Below, in pieces: positions 10,688 through 21,545 of a DNA stretch of 64,000 bases. Under the pieces are notes generated by a model. It was not told the DNA's origin. It saw only the letters and a list, made by a program, of their open reading frames with translations, and made no database searches. Origin of the DNA: Ichthyophis bannanicus (Eukaryota; Chordata; Amphibia; Gymnophiona; Ichthyophiidae). Position numbers and translations under genes: made by a program. The number at the start of each line of letters is the position of its first letter. The first letter of the stretch is position 1. The stretch lies in the NCBI GenBank assembly GCA_033557465.1, contig JAWIIG010000038.1, forward strand, positions 1 through 64,000, written 5' to 3'.

Positions 10688-10898
10688 TTTTAGAGAGTGC
10701 TGTGCTAGAAAGAGAACAGGCGAATTGGGAACCAACTTCAGTTTAGTTACTGAAACAAGATCAGCTCTGCAACCTAGAACCCATTTTCCTACCCCTGTGC
10801 TCCCTAGCACATATGTGCCATTCTCCACCCAGCATTGCTGCCAGTTGGCCCATCCATTAGGTAAACTAGGTGGTCATCTGGTGCAGGAAAGAGTAGGG

Positions 10899-11091
10899 CA
10901 GGGGTCTCCAACTCCAGTCCAGGAGGATCACAAAACAATCATGTTTCAGGGTGTCCTCAATGAATATGCATGACATATATTTGCATGCACTATCCGCATT
11001 GTATTCAAATTTATCTCATGCATATTCATGAGGGATATCCTGAAAATCCGACTGACTTGCAGCCCTCCAAGACTGGAGCTGGAGATCTCTG
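10899..11091. mobile_element. hAT-like MITE (CAGGGGTCTCC type)
   Basis: Starts CAGGGGTCTCCAACTCC and ends GGAGCTGGAGATCTCTG. Flanks GAGTAGGG (10891-10898) and GAGTAAGG (11092-11099) form an 8-bp TSD with one mismatch. It is related to the outer arms of the foldback at 10142-10687. Confidence 0.75.
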
Positions 11092-11104
11092 GAGTAAGGT
11101 ATTC

Positions 11105-11545
11105 AAAGCTAAAGTTTTGACAGCCAGAGGTGTGTGTGTGTGGCCGGTGCAAAGAGATGTAGCACTCTAGGCAGATCCCATCCCTTGTGCCCCAAAACCC
11201 CTGTGGCACCCACTGCTGCTGCTGTCCCTCTCCAGGACTTCACTGCTTACCTTAAAACTTTGGAGCTATGGGGATGTTTGCTTCCACCCCACCAACAACC
11301 GATGCTGACTTGTTGTTTGCAAACAGAAGTTGGCATTGAGCGGTCCCAGGAGATGTAAGGTAAGTGCTGCAGGGCTGTTTGTAGCCATTGTTATTGTTGC
11401 AGGTCCTGAGAGGGGTGGTAGTGACAATGGCAGTCCTGGAGGGCTAGCACTCTAGGCGACAATCTAGTTTACCTAATGGTAGCTCCGCCCTGGGAATGTG
11501 TAAGGTTAGGTTTGCCTAGTGGATGACACCTGGAACCAACTCTGG
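11105..11545. repeat. decayed GGCCGGCCC-family repeat fragments
   Basis: AGCACTCTAGGCAGATCCC near 11160 and CACTCTAGGCGACAATC...TTTACCTAATGGTAGC near 11450-11485 match the ends of the repeat at 3078-3477 and 9127-9478. The interior is unrelated and no gene is visible. Confidence 0.4.
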
Positions 11546-11619
11546 GGCAGGCCCTGCTTGCAGCTAAGCTTTGCAGTAGAGGTGACCCTCTCCATCAAAA
11601 ACGAGCTACCAAATGCAAT

Positions 11620-11700
11620 GTAATGTGTGCCTTTGAGTCAGTCCTGACTCCTGGCGACCCAGAAGCTCCTGGGTTTTCTTGGCAGTGTCCCAGAGCTTCC
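11620..11700 (-). mobile_element. fragment of 5S-type SINE tail
   Basis: GAGTCAGTCCTGACTCCTGG and GGTTTTCTTGGCAG on the plus strand are the reversed counterpart of the SINE tail at 2935-3065. The fragment is short and has no head. Confidence 0.45.
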
Positions 11701-11739
11701 AAATTACCCAGATCCAGGAGAGAGATTGAAGGCCAGTCC

Positions 11740-11985
11740 TGGATTTCTGGCAATTCTACCCTATGCAAATCCAGGCTAAAAGCCCTTCTCTTTGAGGCTG
11801 CTTTTGGATACTGATCTCCTTATTCTCCTTCTTATCACCTATCTGTATCTTGCTAATCCCCTTGATTTACCATAGTCCACAGTTGTGTTTGTAATGATTA
11901 AATTGTAAACTCTGATGAGGGACTGTCTCTTACTTGTACATGTACGCCTTGTAGCACTATACAAATGATAAGTAGTAGTACTAAT
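11740..11985 (+). mobile_element. L2-type LINE 3' end
   Basis: The frame KSRLKALLFEAAFGY-stop (about 11770-11812) is the usual L2 ORF2 carboxyl end. A 3' UTR with AAATTGTAAACTCTGATGAGG, GGACTGTCTCTTACTTG and CTATACAAATGATAAGTAGT follows. It is the plus-strand counterpart of 6765-6885. Confidence 0.78.
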
Positions 11986-12130
11986 ATGTTATGGGTCCTG
12001 CAGCACTGAATTTCAATGGTAGCGCTTGTGACTACAACTACCACACTGCTTTGGAAGATAAATTCAAAACCAGGTTTGGCCAAAATGTCTCCCTCCTGGA
12101 ATTAGGTAACTTAGCAACTGCGGGTTGCAC
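11980..12130 (+). repeat. interspersed repeat, copy 2
   Basis: Matches 8880-9060 in order: TTTCAATGG, GTGACTACAACT, ACTGCTTTGGAAG, then GTCTCCCTCCTGGAATTAGG. It lies immediately before the CpG-rich promoter region. Confidence 0.5.
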
Positions 12131-12540
12131 GTTGCTGGGCGGTCAAACAAGGTCTAGTTATTTATCTATTTCTGTCAGGAGCCGAGGGGGAGATGTTGCA
12201 GTTATGCTCAGACAAAGACAGGGAGCGGAGCGAATGATGCAGCCAGCTGTCCTCCTTCACTGCAGCACCATCCGGTTTAGCCACGCGCTTCAGAGATCCA
12301 CAGCGCTATTTGCCTCTCGCTCTCTCTCGTCTCAGCCGGCGCCTAACAGGCAGCAGGGGAGGGGCAGCGCACTGACGGAACAGCCAGTTGTTTAAAATCT
12401 GAAGACGGTTTCTAATTCCCCTTTGTGCCGCGGAAGGGAAAAAGAAGGGAGGAGGGGAGGGAGGAAGCTTCGCTGTTTGTCGCACGCCTCAACCCCGATC
12501 CTGGGGAAACCTGTCCATCAAGTTGGTTACCATGACGAAG

Positions 12541-12605
12541 GGGGCGGCACCCTTTACGGCCCCCGGCCAATCGGAGGGGGCACTCCGTGCGTCGCCATGG
12601 TGACG
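12541..12605 (+). promoter_or_regulatory. candidate core-promoter sites: GC box, CCAAT box, RFX-like site
   Basis: A GGGGCGG GC box is at 12541-12547 and a CCAAT box in the context GGCCAATCGG at 12567-12571. The near-palindrome GTCGCCATGGTGAC at about 12591-12604 resembles an RFX X-box. All lie 65-130 bp upstream of the ATG. No TATA box was seen. Motif matches only; the transcription start is not determined. Confidence 0.4.
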
Positions 12606-12669
12606 GGGTTGTTCCCGGGGAGGCTGTGTTCGGTTGACAGGTGCGTGACAATCGGAGTTTTCTGCAAGC

Positions 12670-12725
12670 ATGTACGCCAAAGGCAAGAGTAACAGCGTGC
12701 CGTCCGACAGCCAGGCCAGAGAAAA
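12670..12725 (+). CDS. SSBP2: first coding exon of SSBP2-like single-stranded DNA-binding protein
   Basis: The exon encodes MYAKGKSNSVPSDSQARE plus two bases of the next codon. This is the characteristic amino terminus of the SSBP2/3/4 family; the KGKSNS...VPSDSQAREK pattern is closest to SSBP2, while SSBP3 and SSBP4 have shorter KGKGSAVPSD-type starts. SSBP proteins bind LDB1 through the LUFS/LisH-containing amino terminus and stabilise LIM-homeodomain transcription complexes in the nucleus. The donor is AAAA|GTAAGT at 12725/12726, splitting a lysine codon (phase 2). The ATG has an A at -3, and an in-frame TGA at 12646-12648 shows it is the first possible start. Family identity is firm; the SSBP2 assignment over SSBP4 is probable. 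Exon 2 was not seen, so the gene continues past the window. Confidence 0.85.
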
Positions 12726-13480
12726 GTAAGTTTATTGCTGTGGGAGCAGGACCGGGGCGGAGGGAGGGGAGGCGCTGGGCCGTCCCTCTGCTCTGCGGCG
12801 CCCTGGGGGCACCAGCAACTTGTCAGCTCCGGCGGGAGCCCAAAGTAACTTTCATGATGCGCCCTGACTGGGGGTTTGAGGGTGAGCCGCAGGCACACAC
12901 ACAGGCGCAGTGGGGATCCCGGAGAGGTGCCTGTCGGCCCTCACCCCCTCCGGGGGCTCTGGGGCAGCAGTAAAACTTTGAGCCCGAAGGAGAGGGGAGG
13001 GAGCGCTGCTGCTTGGAGCAGTCACTGCTGTCGCCGCTGCCTTGTGCGTCTGGTGTTGCTCGCTCGCATCCGTCCCAGATCCGGAGTGAAACTTTTGCTG
13101 CTGAACGTGCACGGAAGCGGCTCTCTTCTGGGCGCCCGCCGCTTCTCTTTGCTCTGCGTCCCTGTGTGTGCGATCGTTGGGTGCGGCGCTTCCTCGGGAC
13201 GTCGAGCCTGGTCCCCGCTATTCTGTGCATGGCTGGCGCAAGGGAAAAAGCGTTTCGTAAGGTGGAGATGACCCCGCCGTCCCTGCCGGCGTTGAGGCAT
13301 AGTCGAAGCCGGGGCAGGTGTCAGGGCAGGAGGTGCCTCCCCCGCTTCCCAGGAGAGCGCCGAGCTGAGCTCTCGTGTCTCTTGTGTCTGGCAGTGTGGC
13401 GGGGGATGTGTGGTGCAGACGGCAGCCGGCCTTCGCTCTTGGTCACAGCGGGATCCGTGCATGCATGAAGCAGCTTCTGT

Positions 13481-14784
13481 GCACTGTGTTGCCACTGTCT
13501 TATCGGAGGGGGAGGGAGAGAGACCCTAGTGCACCGGGCCTGGGTTGCGTTTTCTTTATGCGATCTGGGGCCCTCTGATCAGCAATATTTTCTGTGCAAG
13601 CCTTAAAAAGTTTTCTTTGTGCTTGCCAGGCTGCAGGAGCTTAGGCACTGGCATTCCGCAGGGACGCTGGAGTGGCATCGGTGGCCAGGAGGCTTTGCTG
13701 CCAGACTTCGACCCTCCGTTCAAGAGGCTTTTTCTCGATTTTTGTTTTTAAAACCTCTTTGGGGATGGGGGACGGACTGTTTACTGCATGACTGGGCGCG
13801 TAGCGCAAGGTATAGAGACAGGTGAAGGCAGCCCTCGCCTGGAACAGCTTCTAGAGATTGAGCGTGCAAGAAAACTTCCGAATGTTATTGTTTACGTATG
13901 CTAATTGTACGCTTTGTAGCTGTATATTTTTTCCTTGGGAAACTGAAACACTTACAAATGTTAGTGGAACGGGCATCTATTGTAATAACTGCTATTTCTC
14001 TTGATTTTGTTTGTTCGAGTGCTTGCTTCCATTCGAATTCTGCAGATCAGGCAGACAACAATTTTGTGCCTTCATGTTGCTGTCTTAGTGGTCAAATATT
14101 TTTTTCTGATTTCCCCTTAATTGTATCTTGTATGTGTGTTTTTAAGTTATTGGAAGATTTTGAGCAATGTTTAGCTTGGATGGACTGCCTACTTAACCTA
14201 AACATGATTGAAGACACTCCCAGTTCCCAGCTCCACATGTTCTACAAATGTGTAGGAAAGTGCCAGGTGTACGTTTGAGAGCTCTTAGATACCATTTTTA
14301 AAACGTATTCCTTCTTTCTTCTCTGCTACATAATATAAAACAGTTTTATTTTAAATGTAAGGATTCAGTTTTGGTAAAACCTTTCCAAGTTGGCTTGTAA
14401 ATTGATCAGTCACACTACAGTGCTAACAACAAAATGTAATAACTAAAGAATACAAGTGGACATTTATCGTAGTAATAAGATAAAAACAATGCAAAATCAA
14501 GTAGCTTAAAAATGGGTAATCAAAGCCTGCTACTGAAATCACCAATATTAATTCAAAATGTGTAGCACTTGTACTACAGTAATCTTTCTTGTGTGTTTAC
14601 ATTGGCAGTCCCCAGGCTCGTAGTGGAGCAGTGTGTTTACCGAGCATTCTGTACCTGCTGGCAACCGTAGTACTGTGATCTAGGTTCTTTGAATGTCTGG
14701 GTATCACTCTGTAGTGCCCCCTGCTGGTTAATTCAAATGTACAATGTATTTGTGGCCCCCTAGCAGTGTTTTGACCATTTTGCT
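13481..14784 (+). other. unique 5' intron sequence
   Basis: No repeat family, RNA gene or convincing exon was recognised. The composition falls from GC-rich to AT-rich over this stretch. Confidence 0.5.
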
Positions 14785-14985
14785 TAGGCAAGTGGTTCTC
14801 AGCCTAATCACTGACTTCCTCCTAGCTGGCCTGGTTTTCAGAATATTCAAAATGAATATGCATGAGATAGATTTGTATGCGTTGCTTCCACTGCATTTAA
14901 ATTTATCTCATACGTATTTATTGTGGGTATTGTGAACACTGGATTGGCTAGGAGGCACGCCAGATGCAGGTTGAGAAGCGCTGGC
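14785..14985. mobile_element. hAT-like MITE, diverged
   Basis: AAGTGGTTCTCAGCCT at the left and AGGTTGAGAAGCGCTG at the right are inverted. The interior has AATGAATATGCATGAGATAG and ATTTATCTCATACG. It belongs to the family of 8382-8572. The flanks share GCTTA, but the 8-bp TSD is not clean. Confidence 0.65.
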
Positions 14986-15009
14986 TTACCCATGGGGTCC
15001 TGAGGCAAC

Positions 15010-15180
15010 GACTGAGTCTGTCTTTGACCCATGGTGCTGTCATGGGAGAGGGATGGAAGAAGAAGAGGGGAGAAGAAAAGAAGCAAGAGGAGGCAAGTAA
15101 TCCAAAGAGAGCAGAGGGAAGAGTTAGAGAAATCAGGGACAGGCAGGCAAGAGAGGGAGGGGAGAGGGAGGGTGATTAGG
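15010..15180. repeat. purine-rich stretch
   Basis: Nearly uninterrupted A/G sequence (GAAGAAGAGGGGAGAAGAAAAG and similar) with no regular unit. It is non-coding. Confidence 0.6.
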
Positions 15181-15194
15181 CAAGGCAATTATTG

Positions 15195-15375
15195 AAACAT
15201 GGTAACAACATAGTATACCTATGATGGCAGATAAAGATCAGTAGTATGGTCCATCTAGTCTGCTCAGTAATGTGACTAGAGTGGTTGTACCTGCCACTCT
15301 GTGCAAATCAGCCCCCCTCTATTTATTGAACTATAAAAGATACTTAAGTTTACTTTGATTGTATCATCTTGCTAT
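15195..15375 (-). mobile_element. CR1-type LINE 3' remnant
   Basis: ACCTATGATGGCAGATAAAG...TGGTCCATCTAGTCTGC...ATTTATTGAACTATAAAAG resembles 55700-55900, which lies within a CR1-derived block. Only the terminal part is present. Confidence 0.5.
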
Positions 15376-16880
15376 AAAGAGATCTAAAAAGATGGTGTGG
15401 GAGAGGGATGGCTGTGAGGAAGGAGACGGTAGGGAAAAAGGAGGAGGGATAGGAATGTGCAGGAAGGGTAGAGGGCAGAGACCGATGCGAGAGAGGCAGA
15501 GGAGATAGGAGAGCAAGAAAGCGGAAGGATGAGTTAAAGGGAAAGGGTTGGCACAGGGAAAGCAAGCACAGCCGTTTAGAGCAGGCTTGAAGCATGCTGA
15601 CCAGAAGGCGCTGTGGCGAAACATTTAGTCTTGCATTCTGTGGTGGATCAGAGCAGAGGTCTATCAAGCTCAGCATTCAGTCTGTAGCAGACGCCTTTTG
15701 CCCATTCCACCCCCTCCCCCGTGATCTTGTTAAATCAGGCTGTAAGCATGGACTGTGCCCTGTTAGTCCCTTCCAGTTTGGAGCAGTCATGGATTACGGG
15801 GGCCCTGCTGGATTTCTTAGGGCCTGATTGAACTGTCTTCCTTAAACTTGTCTAAATGCTTTCGGAATCTGAGTGTAGTGTTTGCCCTGATGGTGGCCTG
15901 GGGTAGAGTTGTACCAGTTTAACTGTGTGCTGTGCAAGGGAGGGCTTCCTTTTATTCTTCTTGCCGTTGCATAGTTTCATAGGGTGCCACCTAGTTCCGT
16001 TGTTAGGAGATGTAGGGGCGGATGTGTCAAAAAAAAAATTGCTCCAGATTTATCAATGAAAATATCACAGCATTTTAAGTGGGGAAAAAGATGGGGCAGA
16101 AGGACCGCAATTGGAGGAAACTTTGATCCATATGTGCTGTAGTGAATAATAGTGCAACCAGTGGCACTGAATCTCTTTTTGAAATAAAAACATTTGCAGC
16201 TTATTTCAGAGGAGATTTGACTCGATCCCATGGAGGTTTACTCTTGTGCGCACATTCATATTTCACAAATTTAAAGGCTGTGACATGAACAATGTGTGTT
16301 TCACTATTTCCTTAAGACCTAGAATTATGTGTGTGGGGGGGGGGGGTGTTGCCCTTTTTAAAATAAGCTGATTTTTATTGTGAAGGCTGGCTCCCCAGCA
16401 TCTGCGGCCAGTCTCAGGATCAGAAGCCCAGTACAGAGTTAAATCCCAGTTCCTTCTTAGGACAGTGCATAGTATAAGCAGCCGAGCCAATGGGGCAGCC
16501 CCTAATAAGCAAATTAAAAATAATCTTTGTGAGGTGAAATGGAACTTGTCCCCTCCTCTCTTTGTGTTTGCAGCATCTTGTGGAAGAGCATCCGCAGGAC
16601 CCAGCACCACTGGTGTCTTGTCTTGTATTTTTCTAAGCTTCACATTTGGTTTATAAAAAAAAAATTGCTTTGTGGTATTGCTGTTTGGCATATACTAATG
16701 TTGAGAATTCATGTTCATACTGAATATTTACATACACTGAATCTCTTCTGGTTCTCTGATGGCAAGATCACGACACTTCAATCCCTGCCTCCCAGTTGCT
16801 GTATTGAAGAGACGCTGATGAGATGCAAGTAAGTATAGTGCAGGGATAATCAGCCTTTTTGCGTGCGTCTTTTTCAACCC
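15376..16880. other. no gene seen; purine-rich patch at 15390-15560
   Basis: A second purine-rich patch resembling 15010-15180 is followed by unique sequence. A G-run at about 16336-16347 is the only simple repeat. No coding support. Confidence 0.5.
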
Positions 16881-17345
16881 CTAGAAGATTTGGGGATTCC
16901 CTTGCCCATCCCTACAGTTCTGTCTCTCTCTCGCTCTCCCTCTCCTTAGCTCTTCTTCTCTCCATCAGCCTCGCTCTTTCTCTCTCTGTCTCTCTTCCAT
17001 GCTGCATCTCTCCATCAGTCTTTTTTGTTCTCTTAGCCTTTCCCTACCATTTTCTATGCGCAGCCATTCTCTCTCTCTTTCTCTCTCCCAACCATTTTTT
17101 CTCTCCACCAGTTACTCTGCCCTCCATCTCTTGCCCACCAATTTCTCTCCGCTCCCAAGTCAATGTCACCACTGTCTCTCTCTCGCTCTTCAGGTTCCAC
17201 CGTTTCAGTCTATTCTTTTTCTCCCCTAACCTCACATCCACTAATATGAGCCCTCATCCACCAAGCCACACGTCTCCAGTTTCTCTCTGCTCCCACCCCA
17301 GTCTGTCCACCACTTTCATCCTTTTCTCTCTCTCGAAGTGGTGCT
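16881..17345. repeat. CT-rich low-complexity tract
   Basis: Imperfect TCTC and TCTCTCCATCAG units (about 16900-17340) make the plus strand open for 160 codons as a Ser/Leu-rich string. The bias explains the open frame, and no start context or conserved domain is visible. Confidence 0.7.
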
Positions 17346-17739
17346 GATCTCCTGGCCCACATGGCTGCAGGCTGCCGCTGATCTCTCCCAGCCTATGTAG
17401 GCCCAGGGCCGTTGCTAATCCACTGGCCTCTATGGGCTCCAGGCTACTGTGGATCTTTAGGCCGTGGGCCTCCATATGGGCTGCTTTTGTTTTCCCCAGG
17501 CAGAGTCTCTTACAGAGAGGCTGTTTCTGTTTCCTTTGCTGCAGACCCCTAAGATGGCCTTGTGGACCACAAGTGATCCACTTAATACATTTTGGGAACC
17601 TCTGGTATAATGCAAATCGCGCAGTTCAAAATGGTGGAAGTATTTGTTCTCTGACATTAGATAACAATCTTTGAAAATTGCTCACCTAGCTGAGGTTTCC
17701 TACTGTACTCAGAGGTGAAGATCTGCTAAACCAGTCAAG

Positions 17740-18740
17740 GTGAATTGTTATGCCCCCCTGCTAGCAGGTGGAGGAAGACTTGAGCAGCTTTTCAGTGATA
17801 TCATCTGGTATATCCTCTGGTACAGCACTGAGAGAAGCCAGTATTGTTTGCCTCCAGCAGGTGGCCTGGTACAGCAGTGAAAATAGGCCTGATACTCTTT
17901 GCCCACACTTAGGTGCAGAGGCCTTGGATTGAGTTGGACTCTCCTCGCTTGCACTGCGGTGTGGAACCTTGGATTGAGCCCTGAAAGGCCCAATGGCTCT
18001 AAGCACCCTTACCCCCATGTCTTCTGGATGAAACGGTTGCCCTGTGTCTATGTGGTTCCTTTGCGTAACTAGTGCTGGTGGGCTGAAAAGGAGCAGGAAG
18101 ACTCCACGGTGCCCCTGAGGGGGGATTTGTAAGTTGGGCCCAGCCTCCCTTCCCTCTTGTCCTTATCTGATTTTCTCCTTTTTCAACTATATTTTTGTCT
18201 AAATCCCTTTTTTTTCCCATTGATTTCAGTGAGAGCTCAATTGACTCTCAGCTGCTTTTAAATAAAGCAACTTCAATTAAGAAAGAGAAGACCTTCCTCA
18301 GCCAGGCCTGTGGGTGTCTAGGGCCTCCCTGATAGGGATTCCTCGGTTGGCCTGACAGGACTCGGGATTCTGTTTTTGGGACTCCATTTGCCATGGCTTT
18401 ACTCATTTTTTCCCCCATGTGGTTTCTTCTTTATTTTGACGCTGTGTTTTTTTTTCTCAGCCTTATGCAGCTGCAGCTCTTAGTGGCTTTTTAACAGCGG
18501 CTGTAGTTTTTGCCCATAGTTGGGCTGTGATGCCCGGGGGACCTTTTGGCCTGTGGCCCCTTCAGCTTCTTTTTTTTAGTACTGGTGAGCTCTGCAATCA
18601 CTTTGATGGACTACATGGGCCCGGCGAGAGTATAGCTTGGTAGGATGGCACTAGCTGAATACCTGGGGGTCCCTAGGGGCTTTTTCGTGGACCCTTGGGC
18701 CCGCTTGCAGGACAGCTTGTGCTGCAGCTCCTGAAACAGC
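17740..18740 (+). mobile_element. unclassified long interspersed repeat, copy 1
   Basis: Shares ordered blocks with 56935-57401 plus 59287-59600. These are CAGCACTGAGAGAAGCCAG, GCCTCCAGCAGGTGGC, a TGCCCCTGAGGG/GGCCC block, TCCCTCTTG, CTGCTTT...AAAGC, and a CATGGCTTTA block near 18395 and 59470. A GCTGCAGCTCCTGAAACAGC block near 18725 recurs at about 61630. No intact ORF is present. The family is probably the leader of a long retroelement, possibly DIRS-type; this is uncertain. Confidence 0.5.
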
Positions 18741-18974
18741 TTCCATATGCTTAGCTTATATAGTGTTTCCTGCTATTACAGAGGCACTGAATGGGGTGAC
18801 GATCTGGAGATGGGAAATGTTCTCCTTGCTGCCTGCTTAAAATTGTAATCTGGTTATGGAACAGTATTGCGGCACAGCTCTTTGCAACAGCACAATGCGC
18901 TTTCAGTCTTTGGCAAGGTCTGGGAGTATTTTCGATTACTTCCAAGGTTGGGCTGTTGACTAGAATTTCTGACA

Positions 18975-19304
18975 CTAAAAATCGTAGGTCTTATTAACAG
19001 AGGATTAAACCGCAGTATTGTATCATACGTCCTCTAATAGTCTTTCAGGCAAAATACCATTTAATAGTTGTATAGTCACTACTAAACACTCAAATAAGAA
19101 CTCACATATATGCTATAATTGTGAACTGAAAGGTAAACATAAACAGCGGAAAATTAAGTTCCAGATTGAGTACCTAGCAAGTCTGAGACCTTTCAGTTCA
19201 CAATTATAGCATATATGTGAGTTCTTATTTGAGTGTTTAGTAGTGACTATACAACTATTAAATGGTATTTTGCCTGAAAGAGGATGTATGATACAATACT
19301 GCGG
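18975..19304. mobile_element. 330-bp hairpin insertion with 14-bp TSD
   Basis: TAGAATTTCTGACA occurs at 18961-18974 and 19305-19318. Between them are a 36-base unpaired leader, an arm at 19011-19133, a loop at 19134-19187 and the reverse-complement arm at 19188-19304. The arms match almost perfectly except for an 8-base insertion in the left one near 19043. No coding frame. The long TSD suggests a retrotransposition-like event; the family is unknown. Confidence 0.75.
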
Positions 19305-19669
19305 TAGAATTTCTGACAAGCTGCAGAAATGTGAACTGGCATAATAGGTTAGAATTGGTCTTGGCCCCTAGTATCGACAGTCTATTTACTGTGTGTATGT
19401 GGATGAGGGGGAATGATGACCCTACAGAGAGATTACATTTCAAAAACAAACAAACGAGAATTCTTCAGTGAGGGAGCTGGTGCAGCTTATCACGACACTG
19501 CTGACTGTCCGAGTTTGCTGTAGGGAATGGCGGTCCATCAGTTGAGCAGTATTAAACATTGAGTTTCTGGTGGGAGAATGTTGTGCTATAGATCAGCAAT
19601 ATATTGTGATTTAAAATTTGTGAATAAATCAAGATCAAGGGAACACTTGCTTATCAATAATAAGAATAG

Positions 19670-20172
19670 ATAGTAGTACCAACCTCAATCACGCACACCA
19701 GCACCTCCGCCACCAGTAGAGCCTTCTATTTTTACGCACCAACCATTTGGAACTCACTTCCCTCAGACCTTCGCTCGCTCACGGACCTTGGAGACTTTCG
19801 CCGCAAGTTAAAAACATTTATTTTCATGGAGTATTTTGACTCAGACACCTAGTCACCCTCTTACCAGCTGCCCATACCTGGAATATTTTCACCCTATATC
19901 ATTTCACCTGTAGCATGTCCCCACAAGTCAACCTGGCACCCAGCACAACCATGTGCGACAGCTTTGCCCTATGAATGATTACCCACACATTGCACAGTTT
20001 TAACCTGCAGCTTTGTCCCTCATCATTGATTGATTGTATTTTTCACAGTTGAAGTTGTATAGTTGCTTTGTTCAATGAGTTCCATGTAATGTTTAAATTC
20101 CGTTCTAATATGTTCTGTGTGACTAGTAGATACAGCGGTATAAAAGATTTGTTAAATAAAATGAAATAACTA
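19670..20172 (+). mobile_element. L2-like LINE 3' end
   Basis: The translation includes AFYFYAPTIWNSLPSDLRSL and a DFRRKLKTFIFMEYF-stop at about 19715-19850, the usual L2 C-terminal block. The 3' UTR ends AGATACAGCGGTATAAAAG and an AAATAAAATGAAAT tail. It is related to, but diverged from, the copy at 1-2760. Confidence 0.78.
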
Positions 20173-20904
20173 AATAAAATAGTAAACATGTGAGTACGTG
20201 TGTAGAATCCTATCATCATTTTATGAAACATTTAAGTATGTATTGGGTAAATTGCTGCAGAGACCTAGGTAATGTCATACCTAATTTACCACCGAATAAT
20301 TCAAAGATTGACAGTGTAGCTGTGCAATGCACACAGATCCAGCAGCAGTAGAACTCAGGTGCTGCCTTATTGGAAATCCTAAGGCAAAGGGAAGCATTCT
20401 AGGGTCCGAGTTAAAAAGGGCACAGTGACACTGAACCGCCAGTATGCACATCAAGTCTGGAAAACTGAGTGGAAGTCCTGACACGTGTTTCTGTTAGTGC
20501 CAAAGCTTGTGCCTTCCAAAATATTTACATAGTTTTATGAAAGCGTGAGAGCCCTAAAGTAGTGGAGGGGGGGGGGGGCGGGGAGAGAGAGAGAGACCCT
20601 TTTCCATTCACATGTGCAGAATGAACCGTCAGTGTCCAGGATGACTTAAGTGGCAGAGAGTACTTTCAGAGAATGAGTGATCTGCAAAAAGTATGCTAAA
20701 ATGCAGTATAGATATCCCAGAAGCATCAGAGATGAAACTGCACCGATGAGCAGAATTTTTACCAGTAAATATGCCAAAAAACCCAAACACTTCCAGAGAA
20801 GAACAGGCACTCTGAGGTGCAGCTGCGGTTCCTCTTCCTATTCTCACAGATGTGAAAAAGTCACTGTAGAATTTAGATCTTGTCAGAGCACTGGCTTTAT
20901 AATC
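20173..20904. other. no gene seen
   Basis: Unique sequence with a G-run at about 20568-20578 and a short GA repeat. No coding or RNA signal. Confidence 0.5.
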
Positions 20905-21316
20905 CAGAACTGCTTCTCTGTCTCCTGGAGGCACGCCTAGCCAGTCACGTTTTCAGGATTATCACAACAAACGTGCAGGAGGATTTGCATACAATTAATT
21001 TTATGCATATTCATTGGTTTATGCTTTGTGATTTATTATACATTTGATATACTGCCTTTAGCCATAGCATCAAAGCAGTTTACAACGTAATACATAAAAC
21101 TTACATAAAAAATTAAAATAAAATAACGTAGTATATAACAAAAGTAAAATGACAATGGAAAGAGAGGGAGACTAGGCCAGAACAGATCAGTAGCCCAAGG
21201 ACAGCCCCAGTCATCTATGCGACGTTTATAAGCCTGCTCAAAAAAATACGTTTTTGTAGTGATCCTGAAAAGCTGACTGGCCAGATGCACTTGCAGGAAG
21301 GGGATGAGAAACACTG
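20905..21316. mobile_element. hAT-like MITE split by an L2 tail
   Basis: Left arm GCTTCTCTGTCTCCTGGAGG...GCATATTCATTGG (20905-21017) and right arm TGATCCTGAAAAGCTGACTGG...GATGAGAAACACTG (21259-21316) belong to one MITE. The intervening 21018-21258 is a reversed L2 3' end with TTGATATACTGCCTTTAG and CAAAGCAGTTTACAAC. Confidence 0.65.
21018..21258 (-). mobile_element. L2-type LINE 3' end inside a MITE
   Basis: The minus strand gives the L2-type GTTGTAAACTGCTTTG and a CAGTATATCAAATGT tail. Similar tails occur at 31440, 31915, 34605, 56042 and 60699. It is inserted in the MITE and so is younger than it. Confidence 0.65.
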
Positions 21317-21356
21317 TCATAGGTATGACATGAGTAATGCACTATGCGAGTACTAC

Positions 21357-21545
21357 AGTGCTTCTCAGCTCTCTCCTGCAAGTGCATCTAGCCAGTCATG
21401 TTTTCAGGATCATTGCAGTGAATAGTGTGAACTTAATCTGCGTATATTAGAAACCCATTATATGCAGATCTTTCATGCATGTTCACTGTGGTAATCCTGA
21501 AAAGCTGACTGGCTAGTGTACCTCCAGGAGAGGGTTGAGAAGCAA
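21357..21545. mobile_element. hAT-like MITE
   Basis: Starts CAGTGCTTCTCAGCTC and ends AGAGGGTTGAGAAGC, with internal CATGCATGTTCACTGTGG. Same family as 8382-8572, lying 40 bp after the split copy. Confidence 0.65.

Larger units (their letters stand above)
12180..13480 (+). promoter_or_regulatory. SSBP2: CpG island spanning the SSBP2 promoter and exon 1
   Basis: From about 12.18 to 13.48 kb the sequence is GC-rich and dense in CpG, in sharp contrast to the AT-rich, CpG-poor surroundings. It brackets the first coding exon at 12670-12725. CpG-island promoters at first exons are usual for vertebrate housekeeping and developmental genes. Several long open frames on both strands arise from the missing AT-rich stop codons and are not genes. 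Island edges are by eye. Confidence 0.8.

Noticed and set aside
12412..13495. Several overlapping open frames of 65-157 codons on both strands
   Set aside because: They lie in the CpG island, where stop codons are rare. They have no family motif and overlap each other on both strands. Only the short SSBP2 exon has a recognisable protein and a splice donor.
15195..15375. Independent gene on the minus strand
   Set aside because: The similarity to the CR1-derived block at 55700 explains the segment.
16859..17347. 162-codon Ser/Leu-rich open frame
   Set aside because: It is a translation of a TCTC-rich tract.
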